Positions 9,699 to 18,105 of a stretch of 64,000 nucleotides of DNA are shown here, in pieces. Origin of the DNA: Streptococcus parasanguinis (GTDB taxonomy: Bacteria > Bacillota > Bacilli > Lactobacillales > Streptococcaceae); the NCBI RefSeq assembly GCF_016648855.1, contig NZ_JACLQU010000006.1:58741-122740 (forward strand), in the 5' to 3' direction. The translations under genes and the position numbers were made by a program. The stretch's first letter is position 1. Every line of letters starts with the position of its first letter. The notes under the pieces are model-generated. The model was not told where the DNA came from and searched no databases. It saw only the letters and a program-made list of their open reading frames with translations.

Positions 9699-10805
9699 TT
9701 AACCCATGATCTCTGATAATTTAACTTTTCGGTCCTCATTAATGGAACGAGTACAAGCATCAGCAGATGCAATTGCTTCTAGCGCCGCTTCTCCGGTTAA
9801 TAGTTTTTCAAATTCTTTTGATACAGGAGCACCATTCATTATGTCATGAAGATATTTCATTTCTTTATCAATAACAGATGAAAGCCACAATGGAGTTCGT
9901 TTCCCTGGTTTACCATAAGCAATGGCACCATCCATCTCAGTGCTATGATAAATTCTTGTACGGTCATCATCTTCTTCCTGAGATTCATGAATTAAGAAAT
10001 ATGATTCTTTTCCATCTACTTTCAGAGTACCTTTACAATTAAATAGGTCTAATTTTATAGCACCCTTCGTCCCCTGAATCAGAACGTAGTGTTCTCCCCA
10101 ACGATAGGCAGAACCCCATTCAAGCAAGGCAAATCGCTTGCCAGGGAATTCCATATTAACAAAAATCATGTCATCTTCATCACCAAAGTTTTCTCCTTGG
10201 TGAGCTACATTTCCACCTGTCATCGTAACTGTTTCAGGAATCCCTCCCATTAAAAATTGAACGCAATCCAACTCATGGATATGGTGGTAAAGATGTCCCC
10301 CTGATTTTTCACGAATTTTTTTCCATGAAATAGATGGTTGTTGTTCTTCCCAGCCATTTCTCGCTGTATGACAGTACAAAACATCTCCAATAACCCCTTG
10401 ATTGATCAATTCTTTAGCATGATGAACACCATTAAAGAAATTCATAATGTGACCAGCCATGAAAATCACACCATTTTCTTTACATGTTTCTACCATCTCT
10501 TTACAATCTTCATATGATAAAGCAATCGGTTTTTCACAGAAAACATTTTTTCCATTCTGAGCAGCTTTAATAACGGGTTCTTTATGCAGATTATTAGGAG
10601 AAGCAACAATCACGCAGTCCACATCATCACTTTGAACCAATTCATCTAGTGACGAAGCCACTCGTGCTCCTAATTCTTCTGCTACAGCTTCTGCATTTTC
10701 TGGATCATAAACAACTGTAATTACTGCACCTTCATTTTTTTTCATATATCTTGCCAATTCAGCACCAAAGTATCCTGTGCCAACAACACCATAATTTACA
10801 ACCAT
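9699..10805 (-). CDS. Gfo/Idh/MocA-family oxidoreductase in the nan operon (NanOx-like candidate)
   Basis: A 368-residue NAD(P)-dependent oxidoreductase. The Rossmann motif is GVVGTGYFGAE at the N-terminus, and the conserved EKP of the family is in FCEKPIALSYEDC near residue 95, with a substrate domain after it. Family members in sialic acid loci (E. coli YjhC, the Ruminococcus gnavus NanOx) convert 2,7-anhydro-Neu5Ac to Neu5Ac. A gene of this family also lies in the pneumococcal nanAB region. From the context I infer the same reaction here; the alternative is a general sugar dehydrogenase. Confidence 0.82.
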   Translation of the reverse strand: MVVNYGVVGTGYFGAELARYMKKNEGAVITVVYDPENAEAVAEELGARVASSLDELVQSDDVDCVIVASPNNLHKEPVIKAAQNGKNVFCEKPIALSYEDCKEMVETCKENGVIFMAGHIMNFFNGVHHAKELINQGVIGDVLYCHTARNGWEEQQPSISWKKIREKSGGHLYHHIHELDCVQFLMGGIPETVTMTGGNVAHQGENFGDEDDMIFVNMEFPGKRFALLEWGSAYRWGEHYVLIQGTKGAIKLDLFNCKGTLKVDGKESYFLIHESQEEDDDRTRIYHSTEMDGAIAYGKPGKRTPLWLSSVIDKEMKYLHDIMNGAPVSKEFEKLLTGEAALEAIASADACTRSINEDRKVKLSEIMG

Positions 10806-10830
10806 TGTTTTACTCCTGTTTCTATTTTTA

Positions 10831-11667
10831 CTATTTTACGGATCCTTCAGAAAGACCACTTGCGATTTTGTTTTGGATAATTGAGAAGAAGATGATTGAA
10901 GGCAATACTACAATTACAGATGCCGCCATCATATCTCCCCAATCCAGTATTTCCGAACCGTTTAATGAACGCAAAGCTACTGCAACCGTCATCTTGCTTG
11001 TATCGTTGATCAAGATCAGTGCGTAAAGGAATTCATTCCATGCATTGATAAAGGTATAGATAGCTGTGGCAACAATACCTGGTGCAACAATTGGTAACAC
11101 CACTTTATAGAAGGTAACAAATTTATTTGCGCCATCTATTTTTGCTGCTTCCTCGATTCCAATTGGAACTGTTTGGAAGAATCCTACTAACAACCACACT
11201 GCATAAGGGACACTAAACGAAAGATAAACAATCATTAAACCAATTAAACTATTGGTTAATCCAACTTTTGCAATGGCAATAGAATAAGGAATTGCCAACA
11301 AGATCGGAGGGAAGATATAGGTAATGACTAGCAACCGAGACATGATTGCCCCTAATTTTGGAAAGAAGCGAACAATACCGTAAGCAGCCATTGCAGAAAT
11401 AATAATAGCGATGACAGTTGTCGTTAATGCGATTAATAAGCTATTTTTTATATTATTTATAAAATGTAGGTCATTAATAACATGCGTAAAATAATCGAGA
11501 GTAAACTGTTTAGGCCAAAATCTTGTTGGAAACTGGGTTAATTCACCTTTTCCTTTCACAGAAGATAGAAGAATCCAAATTAAAGGAAAAATTGCGATAA
11601 TAGTTGAAATAACTAAAACAACATGTGACCCAATATCAAGGAGTACATTTGTTCTTCTTTTCATCAT
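10831..11667 (-). CDS. ABC sugar importer permease (MalG type)
   Basis: A 278-residue inner-membrane permease with six predicted helices. It carries the binding-protein-dependent transport loop EEAAKIDGANKFVTFYKVVL (EAA motif), which contacts the ATPase. Its ATG overlaps the stop of the upstream permease by 4 bases. No ATPase gene is in the operon, so it presumably shares a housekeeping MsmK-type ATPase encoded elsewhere, as is common for streptococcal CUT1 importers. The substrate is inferred to be sialic acid or a derivative. Confidence 0.9.
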   Translation of the reverse strand: MMKRRTNVLLDIGSHVVLVISTIIAIFPLIWILLSSVKGKGELTQFPTRFWPKQFTLDYFTHVINDLHFINNIKNSLLIALTTTVIAIIISAMAAYGIVRFFPKLGAIMSRLLVITYIFPPILLAIPYSIAIAKVGLTNSLIGLMIVYLSFSVPYAVWLLVGFFQTVPIGIEEAAKIDGANKFVTFYKVVLPIVAPGIVATAIYTFINAWNEFLYALILINDTSKMTVAVALRSLNGSEILDWGDMMAASVIVVLPSIIFFSIIQNKIASGLSEGSVK

Positions 11668-12548
11668 TTTCTACCCTCCTTCTCCCATTTACTAATTACT
11701 CCAAAGTAAATGAAACATACTGCCAATAAGAAAATAAATAGCAAGACTGTTACCGCTGAGGCACGCCCAAGAAGTTTTGTTCCCCAACCGAGATTATATG
11801 CAAATATTGGCAATGTTGTTGTTGCGTTTGAAGGGCCACCACCAGTAATCAGATAAATAATATCAAAGTTATTAAAGATCCATACTGTTCTCAGTACAAC
11901 AAGTAATCCGACTACTACTTTAATGTGAGGTAAAATAACAAATCTAAAAACTTGCCAACTGGAAGCTCCATCAATCCTAGCGGCTTCAAACTGTTCCTCC
12001 GGAACCGTTTGTAAGGCAGATAGAACATTGACCATGATCATAGGGGCACCAAACCAAATATTAATAAATACTAAACAGATAAAGGCCCAGGTACTTTCTG
12101 TCAAAAATCCAGGAACATGATTCATCAGTCCTAATTTCACAATCAAATTAGGTAGATAACCATATACTCCATTTAAGATCCATTGCCAAGAGAAGGCAAT
12201 GACAATTGTTGGGAAGGCCCAAGGAACAATCAACAATGTTCTATATAACTTCTTAAAGCGTCTAACTCTATGCAATGCAAGTGCTAACACAAAACCAACA
12301 AGCACTTGTCCCAAAAGAGAAAAGACTGTCCATTTAAGGGAGTTAAAGAAGGCATTGTAGAAATTAGGATCCGATAAAACTGCTTTGTAATTTGCTAATC
12401 CTACAAATTTATACCGCGGCATGATCAAATGTTTGTTTGTAAAGCTAAAATAGATGCTGGAGAAAAATGGGTAAACAAATAATAGTCCAACAATGATAAT
12501 AGCAGGTAACACAAACACCCATCGAGTCAAATTTCTATTTTTGACCAT
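11664..12548 (-). CDS. ABC sugar importer permease (MalF type)
   Basis: A 294-residue permease with six predicted helices and an EAA loop reading EEQFEAARIDGASSWQVFRF. It is the partner of the MalG-type permease that follows. It starts about 50 bases downstream of the binding-protein gene, after a strong hairpin that probably lowers its expression relative to the binding protein. The segment is visibly richer in A+T than nanA or nanK. Confidence 0.9.
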   Translation of the reverse strand: MVKNRNLTRWVFVLPAIIIVGLLFVYPFFSSIYFSFTNKHLIMPRYKFVGLANYKAVLSDPNFYNAFFNSLKWTVFSLLGQVLVGFVLALALHRVRRFKKLYRTLLIVPWAFPTIVIAFSWQWILNGVYGYLPNLIVKLGLMNHVPGFLTESTWAFICLVFINIWFGAPMIMVNVLSALQTVPEEQFEAARIDGASSWQVFRFVILPHIKVVVGLLVVLRTVWIFNNFDIIYLITGGGPSNATTTLPIFAYNLGWGTKLLGRASAVTVLLFIFLLAVCFIYFGVISKWEKEGRK

Positions 12549-12569
12549 ATGCTTTTTCCTCTCTAAAAA

Positions 12570-12595
12570 CAGAGGCTACATTATTGTAGCCTCTG
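12570..12595 (-). terminator. Intercistronic hairpin between binding protein and permeases
   Basis: An 11-base perfect stem (12570-12580 with 12585-12595), TTAT loop, followed on the minus strand by TTTTTAG. It is probably a leaky terminator or 3' stabiliser that lets the binding protein be made in excess of the permeases. Confidence 0.75.
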
Positions 12596-12601
12596 CTATT
12601 A

Positions 12602-13951
12602 TTATTTAACATCAACTGCTACAGTTTCGAATAAATCGTTCAATTGTTTTTCTGCATCCTTAGCAGCCTCCATTGGATCTTTACCATTTGTAATAATATC
12701 TTGGAACATTTGTTCAATAATGTGTTGGTTTGTTAACATTCCAGCTTGAACACTTGGACCATTTTCATATCCAATAGCTGTACCTTTTTCTGCTGCTTTT
12801 GTAATAACTTCTTCTGCATGTTGGAATTTCTTGCGAACGTCATTATCTTTATAGGCTGGATCATCACTAATTCCTTTGATGGCAGGCAACATTCCAACAG
12901 GAGTTGAATCTAAGAAGCTAATATAATCTTTCTTTTCATACAAAGATTCTAAGAATGCTTTCGCTACTTCTGGATGTTTTGAATTCTTCCAAACTACCAA
13001 TGGAATATTAGAAGTTTCAATACCATAATCTTTATCTGATTCTTTTATTTTTGGAATAGGGTAGGCGTCAATCGCATCAATCAATTGAGGGCTATTTGCT
13101 TGAATACCACCTACATGGAAGCCTGAGTTAAAGTCAAAGGCTGTCTTTCCTTGATAGAACAAAGTAGCTTGTTGCAAGACATTAAAGTTCAATGAATCTT
13201 TCGGAGAAAATTCTTTGTACATCTTCACCCAATATTTAATTCCATCTTGAGCCAGTTTGCTTGTCAAGTTAGCTTTCAAATCTTTTGTCAACAGGCTACC
13301 ACCGCCACTTCGTACATAGAAATTCAAGAAGCGTGTCCCCATCATATCATTTGTCCCGAAGGGAACAGATAATCCATAAACTCCATTTTCTTTTAATTTT
13401 TTAGAAGCTTCATACAACTGATCCCATGTTTTTGGAACTTCAATATTATATTGTTTCAATAAATCAGTGCGAACCCACATAACTTGAGCATGTGAGTACA
13501 AAGGCACGGAATAAAAATTGCCATCAACCTTCGCTTCATCTAATGCTGTTTTATTAAATTTATCTTCTCCGATTTTCTTAACGGTATCATTCAATGGAAC
13601 TAAAGCATCTGAATTTACCATTTCCATAACTTGGTTTGGCAAAGCTGTACTAATATCTGGAACATTGCCATTTGCTAATCCAGTCGTCCATTTTGTATAG
13701 AAGTCATTCCATGAAAATGTCTCAATCTTGATTTTAACCTTTGGATGCTTCTTCATGAACTCATCAGCTGATTTTTGAATACTTTCTAACCGAGGCCCCT
13801 GAGTAAATGAGTGCCACATTACAATTTCACCAGATAATTCTCCAGTTTTATTACTTCCTTCTGCATCATTTTTTGAAGATGAACATGCAGTGACAAACAA
13901 TGCGAATAACGCGAGAACCAAAGCGAAAAGAATTTTCTTACTATTTTTCAT
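12602..13951 (-). CDS. ABC importer sugar-binding lipoprotein
   Basis: A 449-residue extracellular solute-binding protein of the MalE-like CUT1 family. The signal peptide ends in the lipobox VTAC (Cys at about residue 23), so it is anchored as a lipoprotein. The body begins with GEIVMWHSFTQGPRLESIQK, a typical start for this family. It is the first of the three transporter genes in the nan operon. Its likely ligand is Neu5Ac or 2,7-anhydro-Neu5Ac, by context only. Confidence 0.92.
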   Translation of the reverse strand: MKNSKKILFALVLALFALFVTACSSSKNDAEGSNKTGELSGEIVMWHSFTQGPRLESIQKSADEFMKKHPKVKIKIETFSWNDFYTKWTTGLANGNVPDISTALPNQVMEMVNSDALVPLNDTVKKIGEDKFNKTALDEAKVDGNFYSVPLYSHAQVMWVRTDLLKQYNIEVPKTWDQLYEASKKLKENGVYGLSVPFGTNDMMGTRFLNFYVRSGGGSLLTKDLKANLTSKLAQDGIKYWVKMYKEFSPKDSLNFNVLQQATLFYQGKTAFDFNSGFHVGGIQANSPQLIDAIDAYPIPKIKESDKDYGIETSNIPLVVWKNSKHPEVAKAFLESLYEKKDYISFLDSTPVGMLPAIKGISDDPAYKDNDVRKKFQHAEEVITKAAEKGTAIGYENGPSVQAGMLTNQHIIEQMFQDIITNGKDPMEAAKDAEKQLNDLFETVAVDVK

Positions 13952-14064
13952 TGTTTTCCTCTTTCTGTTTTAAATACAAAATATGTAATCAGCGCTTTGA
14001 AGACTTAACTTCTCCGAAAAAACTAACTATATTGCCTATCTCCTCCATTTTCTATTTAAGACAT

Positions 14065-14517
14065 CTAATCAATCGCAATTTTGAATAAATATTTTCTGAC
14101 TGTTTCTTCCTGACCTGAATAACCATTTGGTTGGTGAGGTTCCCCAGGGAAGAAGACTGCAAAATTATGATAACCCAAATGAAGTGGATAGAATTTCTCA
14201 CAATGAACAAAGCCAATATCACTTGCTTCATCAAATGGAATAGCTTCATCTAGGATACGGGAACCGTAGCTAGAGAATTCATGCCCTTCAACTAATAAAT
14301 GAAGGTCGGCATAACGGCGATGATGTTCAAAGCGATCATTTTTATCTTTGTTAAGGGTGTTTTCTTGAACAACGAGAAAGACCTTGTCACCATCGATATC
14401 ATATCTCCCTAGCTCAAAAGAATCTTTCCGGTGTTCATAGAGAAAATCAATCGCTTGATCCAGATTAGGATGAATCCCTTTGTACAATTTTATGTTTGTT
14501 AAATCATCAAATATCAT
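14065..14517 (-). CDS. YhcH/YjgK/YiaL-family protein (NanQ-like, sialic acid anomerase candidate)
   Basis: A 150-residue protein of the YhcH/EbgC beta-jelly-roll family. The conserved metal or substrate-site segments HRRYADLHLLVEGHE (about residue 67) and FFPGEPHQPNGYSG (about 123) are present. Family members in sialic acid loci are reported to speed up interconversion of sialic acid anomers. It sits between nanE and the importer; an SD of AAAGGAG precedes the ATG. Confidence 0.82.
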   Translation of the reverse strand: MIFDDLTNIKLYKGIHPNLDQAIDFLYEHRKDSFELGRYDIDGDKVFLVVQENTLNKDKNDRFEHHRRYADLHLLVEGHEFSSYGSRILDEAIPFDEASDIGFVHCEKFYPLHLGYHNFAVFFPGEPHQPNGYSGQEETVRKYLFKIAID

Positions 14518-14679
14518 CTATTTCTCCTTTTACACTAGATTTATGTTACAGAAAGTTAAGCAAATATGACTTCCTTCTTGAAATCTTCATCGTTATCCCT
14601 TCACTGAAACATTCTCATTAAATGAATTCGACTACTCTCTATTCGGTCTCCTCCTCCTTCAATCTACTGTTTTGTTTTC

Positions 14680-15378
14680 TCATTTTAAGGCTGCGACGAA
14701 GCGCTCTGTAATCTCTTTTGGTCGGGTAATAGCGCCACCTACAACGATGCCGCGAACACCGAGATCATGGATTTTCTTGGCCTGATCAGGGTAGTGGATC
14801 TTGCCTTCTGCGATGACATCCACTCCTGCTTGGCAGAGACGATGAATCAGTTCAAAATCTGGACCATCAACCTTTGGACTGTAGTCCGTATAGCCCGAAA
14901 GGGTCGTTCCGACAAAGTCCACTCCCGCTTCGACAGCTGTCAATCCTTCTTCCAGAGTAGAGATATCAGCCATCAAGAGTTGGTCTGGATATTTCTCTTT
15001 GACTTGATGGATAAAGTCACTAATCGAAAGGCCATCATGACGCGGACGTTTGGTACAATCAAGAGCAATGACCGCGATATCCAAAGCTGCCAACTCATCG
15101 ACTTCTTTCATAGTAGCCGTGATAAAGGGTTCTTCAGGTGGGTAATCACGTTTGATAATCCCAATGATCGGTAACTTGGTCACTTCCTTGATTTCCTTGA
15201 TATCTCGGACACTATTGGCTCGGATTCCGACAGCTCCACCCTGCTCAGCCGCTTTGACCAAGAGAGGAATAACTCCTCCTGCTTCTGTATAGAGCGGTTC
15301 ATGAGGGAGGGCTTGACAAGAAACAATGATGCCGTCTTTGATTTGTTCAATCAGTTCATCTTTTGTAATCTTTGACAT
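14680..15378 (-). CDS. nanE: N-acetylmannosamine-6-phosphate 2-epimerase
   Basis: A 232-residue TIM-barrel enzyme that converts ManNAc-6-P to GlcNAc-6-P. Family landmarks are visible: [15 protein letters not shown] at the start, the [11 protein letters not shown] segment near residue 105, [12 protein letters not shown] near 190 and [11 protein letters not shown] near the end. It is the first gene of the nan operon, behind AAGGAG and a promoter overlapped by a cre site. The 162 bases between it and the YhcH-type gene hold no clear signal. Confidence 0.96.
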   Translation of the reverse strand: MSKITKDELIEQIKDGIIVSCQALPHEPLYTEAGGVIPLLVKAAEQGGAVGIRANSVRDIKEIKEVTKLPIIGIIKRDYPPEEPFITATMKEVDELAALDIAVIALDCTKRPRHDGLSISDFIHQVKEKYPDQLLMADISTLEEGLTAVEAGVDFVGTTLSGYTDYSPKVDGPDFELIHRLCQAGVDVIAEGKIHYPDQAKKIHDLGVRGIVVGGAITRPKEITERFVAALK

Positions 15379-15425
15379 AACTCCTTCTCCTTTGATAATA
15401 AGGCAACTCGAGTACTTGTAAATTG

Positions 15426-15454
15426 ATTATAATCTATTTTTAAAGCGCTTACAA
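15426..15454 (-). promoter_or_regulatory. nan operon promoter with overlapping cre site
   Basis: Minus-strand TTGTAA (15449-15454), 17-base spacer, TATAAT (15426-15431). A cre-like palindrome TGTAAGCGCTTTAA (15440-15453) covers the -35 box and half of the spacer, matching 13 of 14 positions of TGWAARCGYTWNCW. CcpA binding here would block the promoter when good sugars are present. Confidence 0.8.
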
Positions 15455-15503
15455 TATTAATCGTGCAATTGGATTATAGTTTCACATTTAGGGGAAAATA
15501 AAA

Positions 15504-15531
15504 AGATCTCTGAAACTAGTTTCAGAGATCT
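15504..15531 (-). terminator. Terminator of the small membrane protein gene
   Basis: A perfect 28-base palindrome, followed on the minus strand by TTTTTATTTT. It lies 16 bases after the stop of the gene at 15548-15934. Confidence 0.85.
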
Positions 15532-15547
15532 AGGACATGGTGATTCC

Positions 15548-15934
15548 CTAGGTCATCTTTTGAGTCGCTTTTTCCTTTACGACAAATACAAAGCCGATAG
15601 AGCCGACGACGGCTCCAAGCAAGATCCAATAGACCATATCCGATGAAGCAATTGGCCCTGCCAAGAGACCTGCTAATAAAAAGAGATCGATATACAGTCT
15701 AGTATCGCGATAGAAGGTCCAATTGAAATGGTAGCTACCTTCTGGGTACTGCCGTGTCGATACAGACGGTTGAAAGACCTGCAGAAGAATCAAAATCCCT
15801 ACAAAAGCAAGATAAGCTAGGCTAACTACCGAAAGCGGAGCCTGCATCGTCATAACCACAGCTACTATAAGCAAGACCAAGAGCCAGAAATGGAAGTCCA
15901 TCCAGAATTCACGATGATAACAAAACCGTTTCAT
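15548..15934 (-). CDS. Small membrane protein of unknown function
   Basis: A 128-residue protein I do not recognise. It has about four hydrophobic helices (residues 13-31, 35-53, 78-96, 100-118) and a hydrophilic loop after the second (QPSVSTRQYPEGSYHF). No signal peptide or known motif is visible. It has its own terminator and an AT-rich upstream region with TATAAT-like sequences near 15980-15990, so it appears to be a single-gene unit between the nan operon and the alcohol dehydrogenase gene. Confidence 0.75.
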   Translation of the reverse strand: MKRFCYHREFWMDFHFWLLVLLIVAVVMTMQAPLSVVSLAYLAFVGILILLQVFQPSVSTRQYPEGSYHFNWTFYRDTRLYIDLFLLAGLLAGPIASSDMVYWILLGAVVGSIGFVFVVKEKATQKMT

Positions 15935-16036
15935 AAATTCACACCTTTCTCTTAATATAATCGTTTTCTACATTTATATTATAAGACAAGGAATTTTTTT
16001 TTGCAAGGAATCATGGGCTATTTGGGGTTGAAAATA

Positions 16037-16215
16037 GAGAGTGGGACAGAAATCGGTAATTCGTTAGAATTCGATTTCGTCGTCCCACCTCCGCACAGTT
16101 GAGTAGGGCTGTAAAAGCTGATGAAATCAGCGTAGTAGAGCCCACTCAACCACTGCGTCTTGCTCGACAATCTAAAAACAAAAGAGAGGCTAGGACTTTT
16201 GTCCCAGCCTCGTCT
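16037..16215 (-). repeat. Structured intergenic repeat, copy 1
   Basis: About 178 bases that fold into three consecutive hairpins. The outer arms are GTGGGAC/GTCCCAC (16041-16087), then GTTGAGT/ACTCAAC (about 16098-16150), then GAGGCT/AGCCTC (about 16187-16212). A second copy lies at 34482-34655 with the same conserved blocks CCGCACAGTTGA and CAACCACTGCGTCTTGC. Both copies sit just after the 3' end of a minus-strand gene in the same orientation. Short ORFs that cross it are not convincing genes. Confidence 0.85.
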
Positions 16216-16247
16216 AAAAAAACTATGAACAAATATTAGTTGCCACT

Positions 16248-17300
16248 TCATTCACTGATATCATTTTCGATAATAACCTTGAGTGCATTGTTTTCACCCG
16301 CATGTTTAAAGACATCATAGGCCTTTTCGACTTCTGAGAGTTTGAAGTGGTGGGTAATGAGCTTGGTTGCATCGATCTTACCAGATTTTAAAACATTGAG
16401 CAACATTTCAGTGGTGTTGGCATTGACGAGACCGGTGTTGAGGGTAATGTTCTTGATCCACAATTCGTCCAAATTGAAGCTAACTGGTTTTCCATGGACA
16501 CCGACATTGGCGATGTGACCGCCGACAGATATGACGTTTTGGCAGACATCAAAGGTAGCAGGATAACCCACACATTCCATTGAAATATCGACACCACGAC
16601 CATCCGTCACATCATTGATAAAGGCCTTGATTTCAGCAATATCGCTGGAGCAGATGGTGTGAGTTGCCCCAAATTTCTTAGCTGCTTCAAGACGAGATTC
16701 AGATAAGTCCACCATGATAATCGTAGCTGGTGAGAAGAATTGAACGGTCAAAAGAGCCGCAAGGCCAATCGGACCAGCTCCAACGATACAGACATTGTCC
16801 CCTGGTTTCACATGAGATGGAAGCACCCCAATTTCATAAGACGTTGGGAGAATGTCTGAGAGCATGACCAAGGCTTCGTCGTCCACAGTCTCAGGCGCAT
16901 GATAAAGACTACCATCAGCATGTGGAATGTGGACATACTCTGCTTGGGTTCCGTTGATCAAGTGACCCAAAATCCAACCACCATCTTCACAGTGAGAAGG
17001 CAAACTACGTTTACAGTAGTAGCAGGTATTACAAGCTGTGACACAAGAGATGATAACCTTGTCGCCCACCTTGAAGTTATTCACTGCATCGCCGACTTCT
17101 TCGACGATCCCGATTCCTTCGTGGCCTAAAATTGTGCCTTCCTTACAAGCTGGCACATCTCCTCCTAGGATGTGAAGGTCTGTCCCACAGATGGTTGTCT
17201 TCAAGACACGCACAATGGCATCCGTTGGATTTTTGATCACTGGTTTTGGTTGATCCAGCAGTTGCAGATTGCCTGCAGATACATAAGTTGCAGCTTTCAT
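16248..17300 (-). CDS. Zinc-dependent alcohol dehydrogenase
   Basis: A 350-residue medium-chain dehydrogenase. Catalytic zinc ligands are C38 (in TTICGTD) and the GHE motif (ILGHEGIGIV, about residues 59-60). The structural-zinc cysteine cluster is CNTCYYCKRSLPSHC near residues 94-108, and the NAD(P) motif is GAGPIGLAA near 175. It acts on alcohols or aldehydes in the cytosol; the exact substrate is not clear, and it resembles the secondary alcohol dehydrogenase group. A perfect cre site covers its promoter, linking it to CcpA and mixed-acid fermentation. Confidence 0.92.
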   Translation of the reverse strand: MKAATYVSAGNLQLLDQPKPVIKNPTDAIVRVLKTTICGTDLHILGGDVPACKEGTILGHEGIGIVEEVGDAVNNFKVGDKVIISCVTACNTCYYCKRSLPSHCEDGGWILGHLINGTQAEYVHIPHADGSLYHAPETVDDEALVMLSDILPTSYEIGVLPSHVKPGDNVCIVGAGPIGLAALLTVQFFSPATIIMVDLSESRLEAAKKFGATHTICSSDIAEIKAFINDVTDGRGVDISMECVGYPATFDVCQNVISVGGHIANVGVHGKPVSFNLDELWIKNITLNTGLVNANTTEMLLNVLKSGKIDATKLITHHFKLSEVEKAYDVFKHAGENNALKVIIENDISE

Positions 17301-17360
17301 AAGCGACTCCTTTTCTTTGTTGGTTTGATAAAACCATTTTATTTTCGTTTCTTTGTGAAT

Positions 17361-17389
17361 ATTATAACATATTAAGTAAACGCTTACAA
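17361..17389 (-). promoter_or_regulatory. Alcohol dehydrogenase promoter with overlapping cre site
   Basis: Minus-strand TTGTAA (17384-17389), 17-base spacer, TATAAT (17361-17366) with an extended -10 TG. A cre site TGTAAGCGTTTACT (17375-17388) matches all 14 consensus positions and covers the -35 region, as at the nan promoter. Confidence 0.85.
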
Positions 17390-17430
17390 GATTTTATGAG
17401 CACATTTTTAAAAGTTTTTTGAGCAAACAA

Positions 17431-17464
17431 AAACATTCCTCTTATCTCTACCAGAGGAATGTTT
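17431..17464 (-). terminator. Terminator of the three-gene unknown operon
   Basis: A 12-base perfect stem (17431-17442 with 17453-17464) touches the stop codon of the last gene. On the minus strand it is followed by TTTTTG. Confidence 0.8.
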
Positions 17465-17787
17465 CAATCACCTTGTTCTAATTGTTGACGCTGCTTATAG
17501 TACTCTTGCTGTTCGCGCTCACGCTCTTCTTCTAAACGCTCTTCATAGCGCTTGAGTTCTGCCTCAAACTCTTCTTGCAAGGCAAATAAACGCTCCAAGC
17601 CACTTTGAGCCTCCGCACTTGGGGCTTGAAAATGCAGGGCACTTAGCCAGTCCACTAAATTTTCTGTATGTTGGCGGACATCCATACGCATATCCGCATA
17701 ATCCCACTCCAACTCACTAAGCTTTTGATTGAAGCGGTAATGTCGATCTTCTAGTTGTTCTAATTCACTATTTCCTGAATGGTACAT
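17464..17787 (-). CDS. Small coiled-coil protein, third gene of an unknown operon
   Basis: A 107-residue, highly charged helical protein I cannot assign with confidence. It has two helical blocks: LEDRHYRFNQKLSELEWDYA near the N-terminus and a glutamate/arginine-rich coil (ELKRYEERLEEEREREQQEY) near the C-terminus. No signal peptide or membrane helix. The ATG at 17787 overlaps the previous stop codon (TGATG) and follows AGGAGG; a GTG one codon earlier is too close. In length and layout it resembles the small helical partners (DUF3958-like) encoded beside type VII LXG toxins, but that is a weak resemblance. Confidence 0.65.
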   Translation of the reverse strand: MYHSGNSELEQLEDRHYRFNQKLSELEWDYADMRMDVRQHTENLVDWLSALHFQAPSAEAQSGLERLFALQEEFEAELKRYEERLEEEREREQQEYYKQRQQLEQGD

Positions 17788-18092
17788 CACATACCTCCTT
17801 TAATCGGACTCAATAAAATCGGCTTCTTCACTGATTTCAGTGCTGTTTCTACCGCGTCCGCTGCTCCTCCTGTAAATCCATCTTTCAAATCACTAACTAG
17901 GGTCGTTGTAGCAAAAGAGCGCATCTTTTCGGATTGACCGCCCAAGCTTACCTGCAAACTCATCGCTTCCAACATCATCAAGGCTTTTTGCGTTGCAATC
18001 AAACTTCTGATCGCAATCCGCTCTTGCTCCTTTTTAATCTCTCGATGGAGCTCCTCAATTCGTTCTCTGTCCTCTCCCAGGATCTCTAACAT
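17787..18092 (-). CDS. Small helical protein, second gene of an unknown operon
   Basis: A 101-residue protein, unrecognised. The first half is a charged helix (DRERIEELHREIKKEQERIA) leading into a more hydrophobic segment (ATQKALMMLEAMSLQVSLGG). The second half is glycine- and alanine-rich with FTGGAADAVETALKSVKKPI. There is no signal peptide. It lies 13 bases after the first gene and overlaps the third by one base, so all three are surely one operon and may form one complex. Confidence 0.62.
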   Translation of the reverse strand: MLEILGEDRERIEELHREIKKEQERIAIRSLIATQKALMMLEAMSLQVSLGGQSEKMRSFATTTLVSDLKDGFTGGAADAVETALKSVKKPILLSPIKGGM

Positions 18093-18105
18093 CTTTTTCT
18101 CCTAC

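Noticed and set aside
8750..9772. A longer nanA with 35 extra N-terminal residues
   Set aside because: The extension overlaps the upstream oxidoreductase gene in another frame; the internal ATG has the ribosome site and the family-standard N-terminus.
14520..14580. A 14-codon minus-strand mini-gene upstream of the YhcH-type gene
   Set aside because: An AAGGG lies near its ATG, but the frame is very short and has no supporting context, so chance is the simplest explanation.
16018..16251. A 77-codon minus-strand frame next to the alcohol dehydrogenase
   Set aside because: It is read straight through the three hairpins of the structured repeat, has no ribosome site and no protein-like features.
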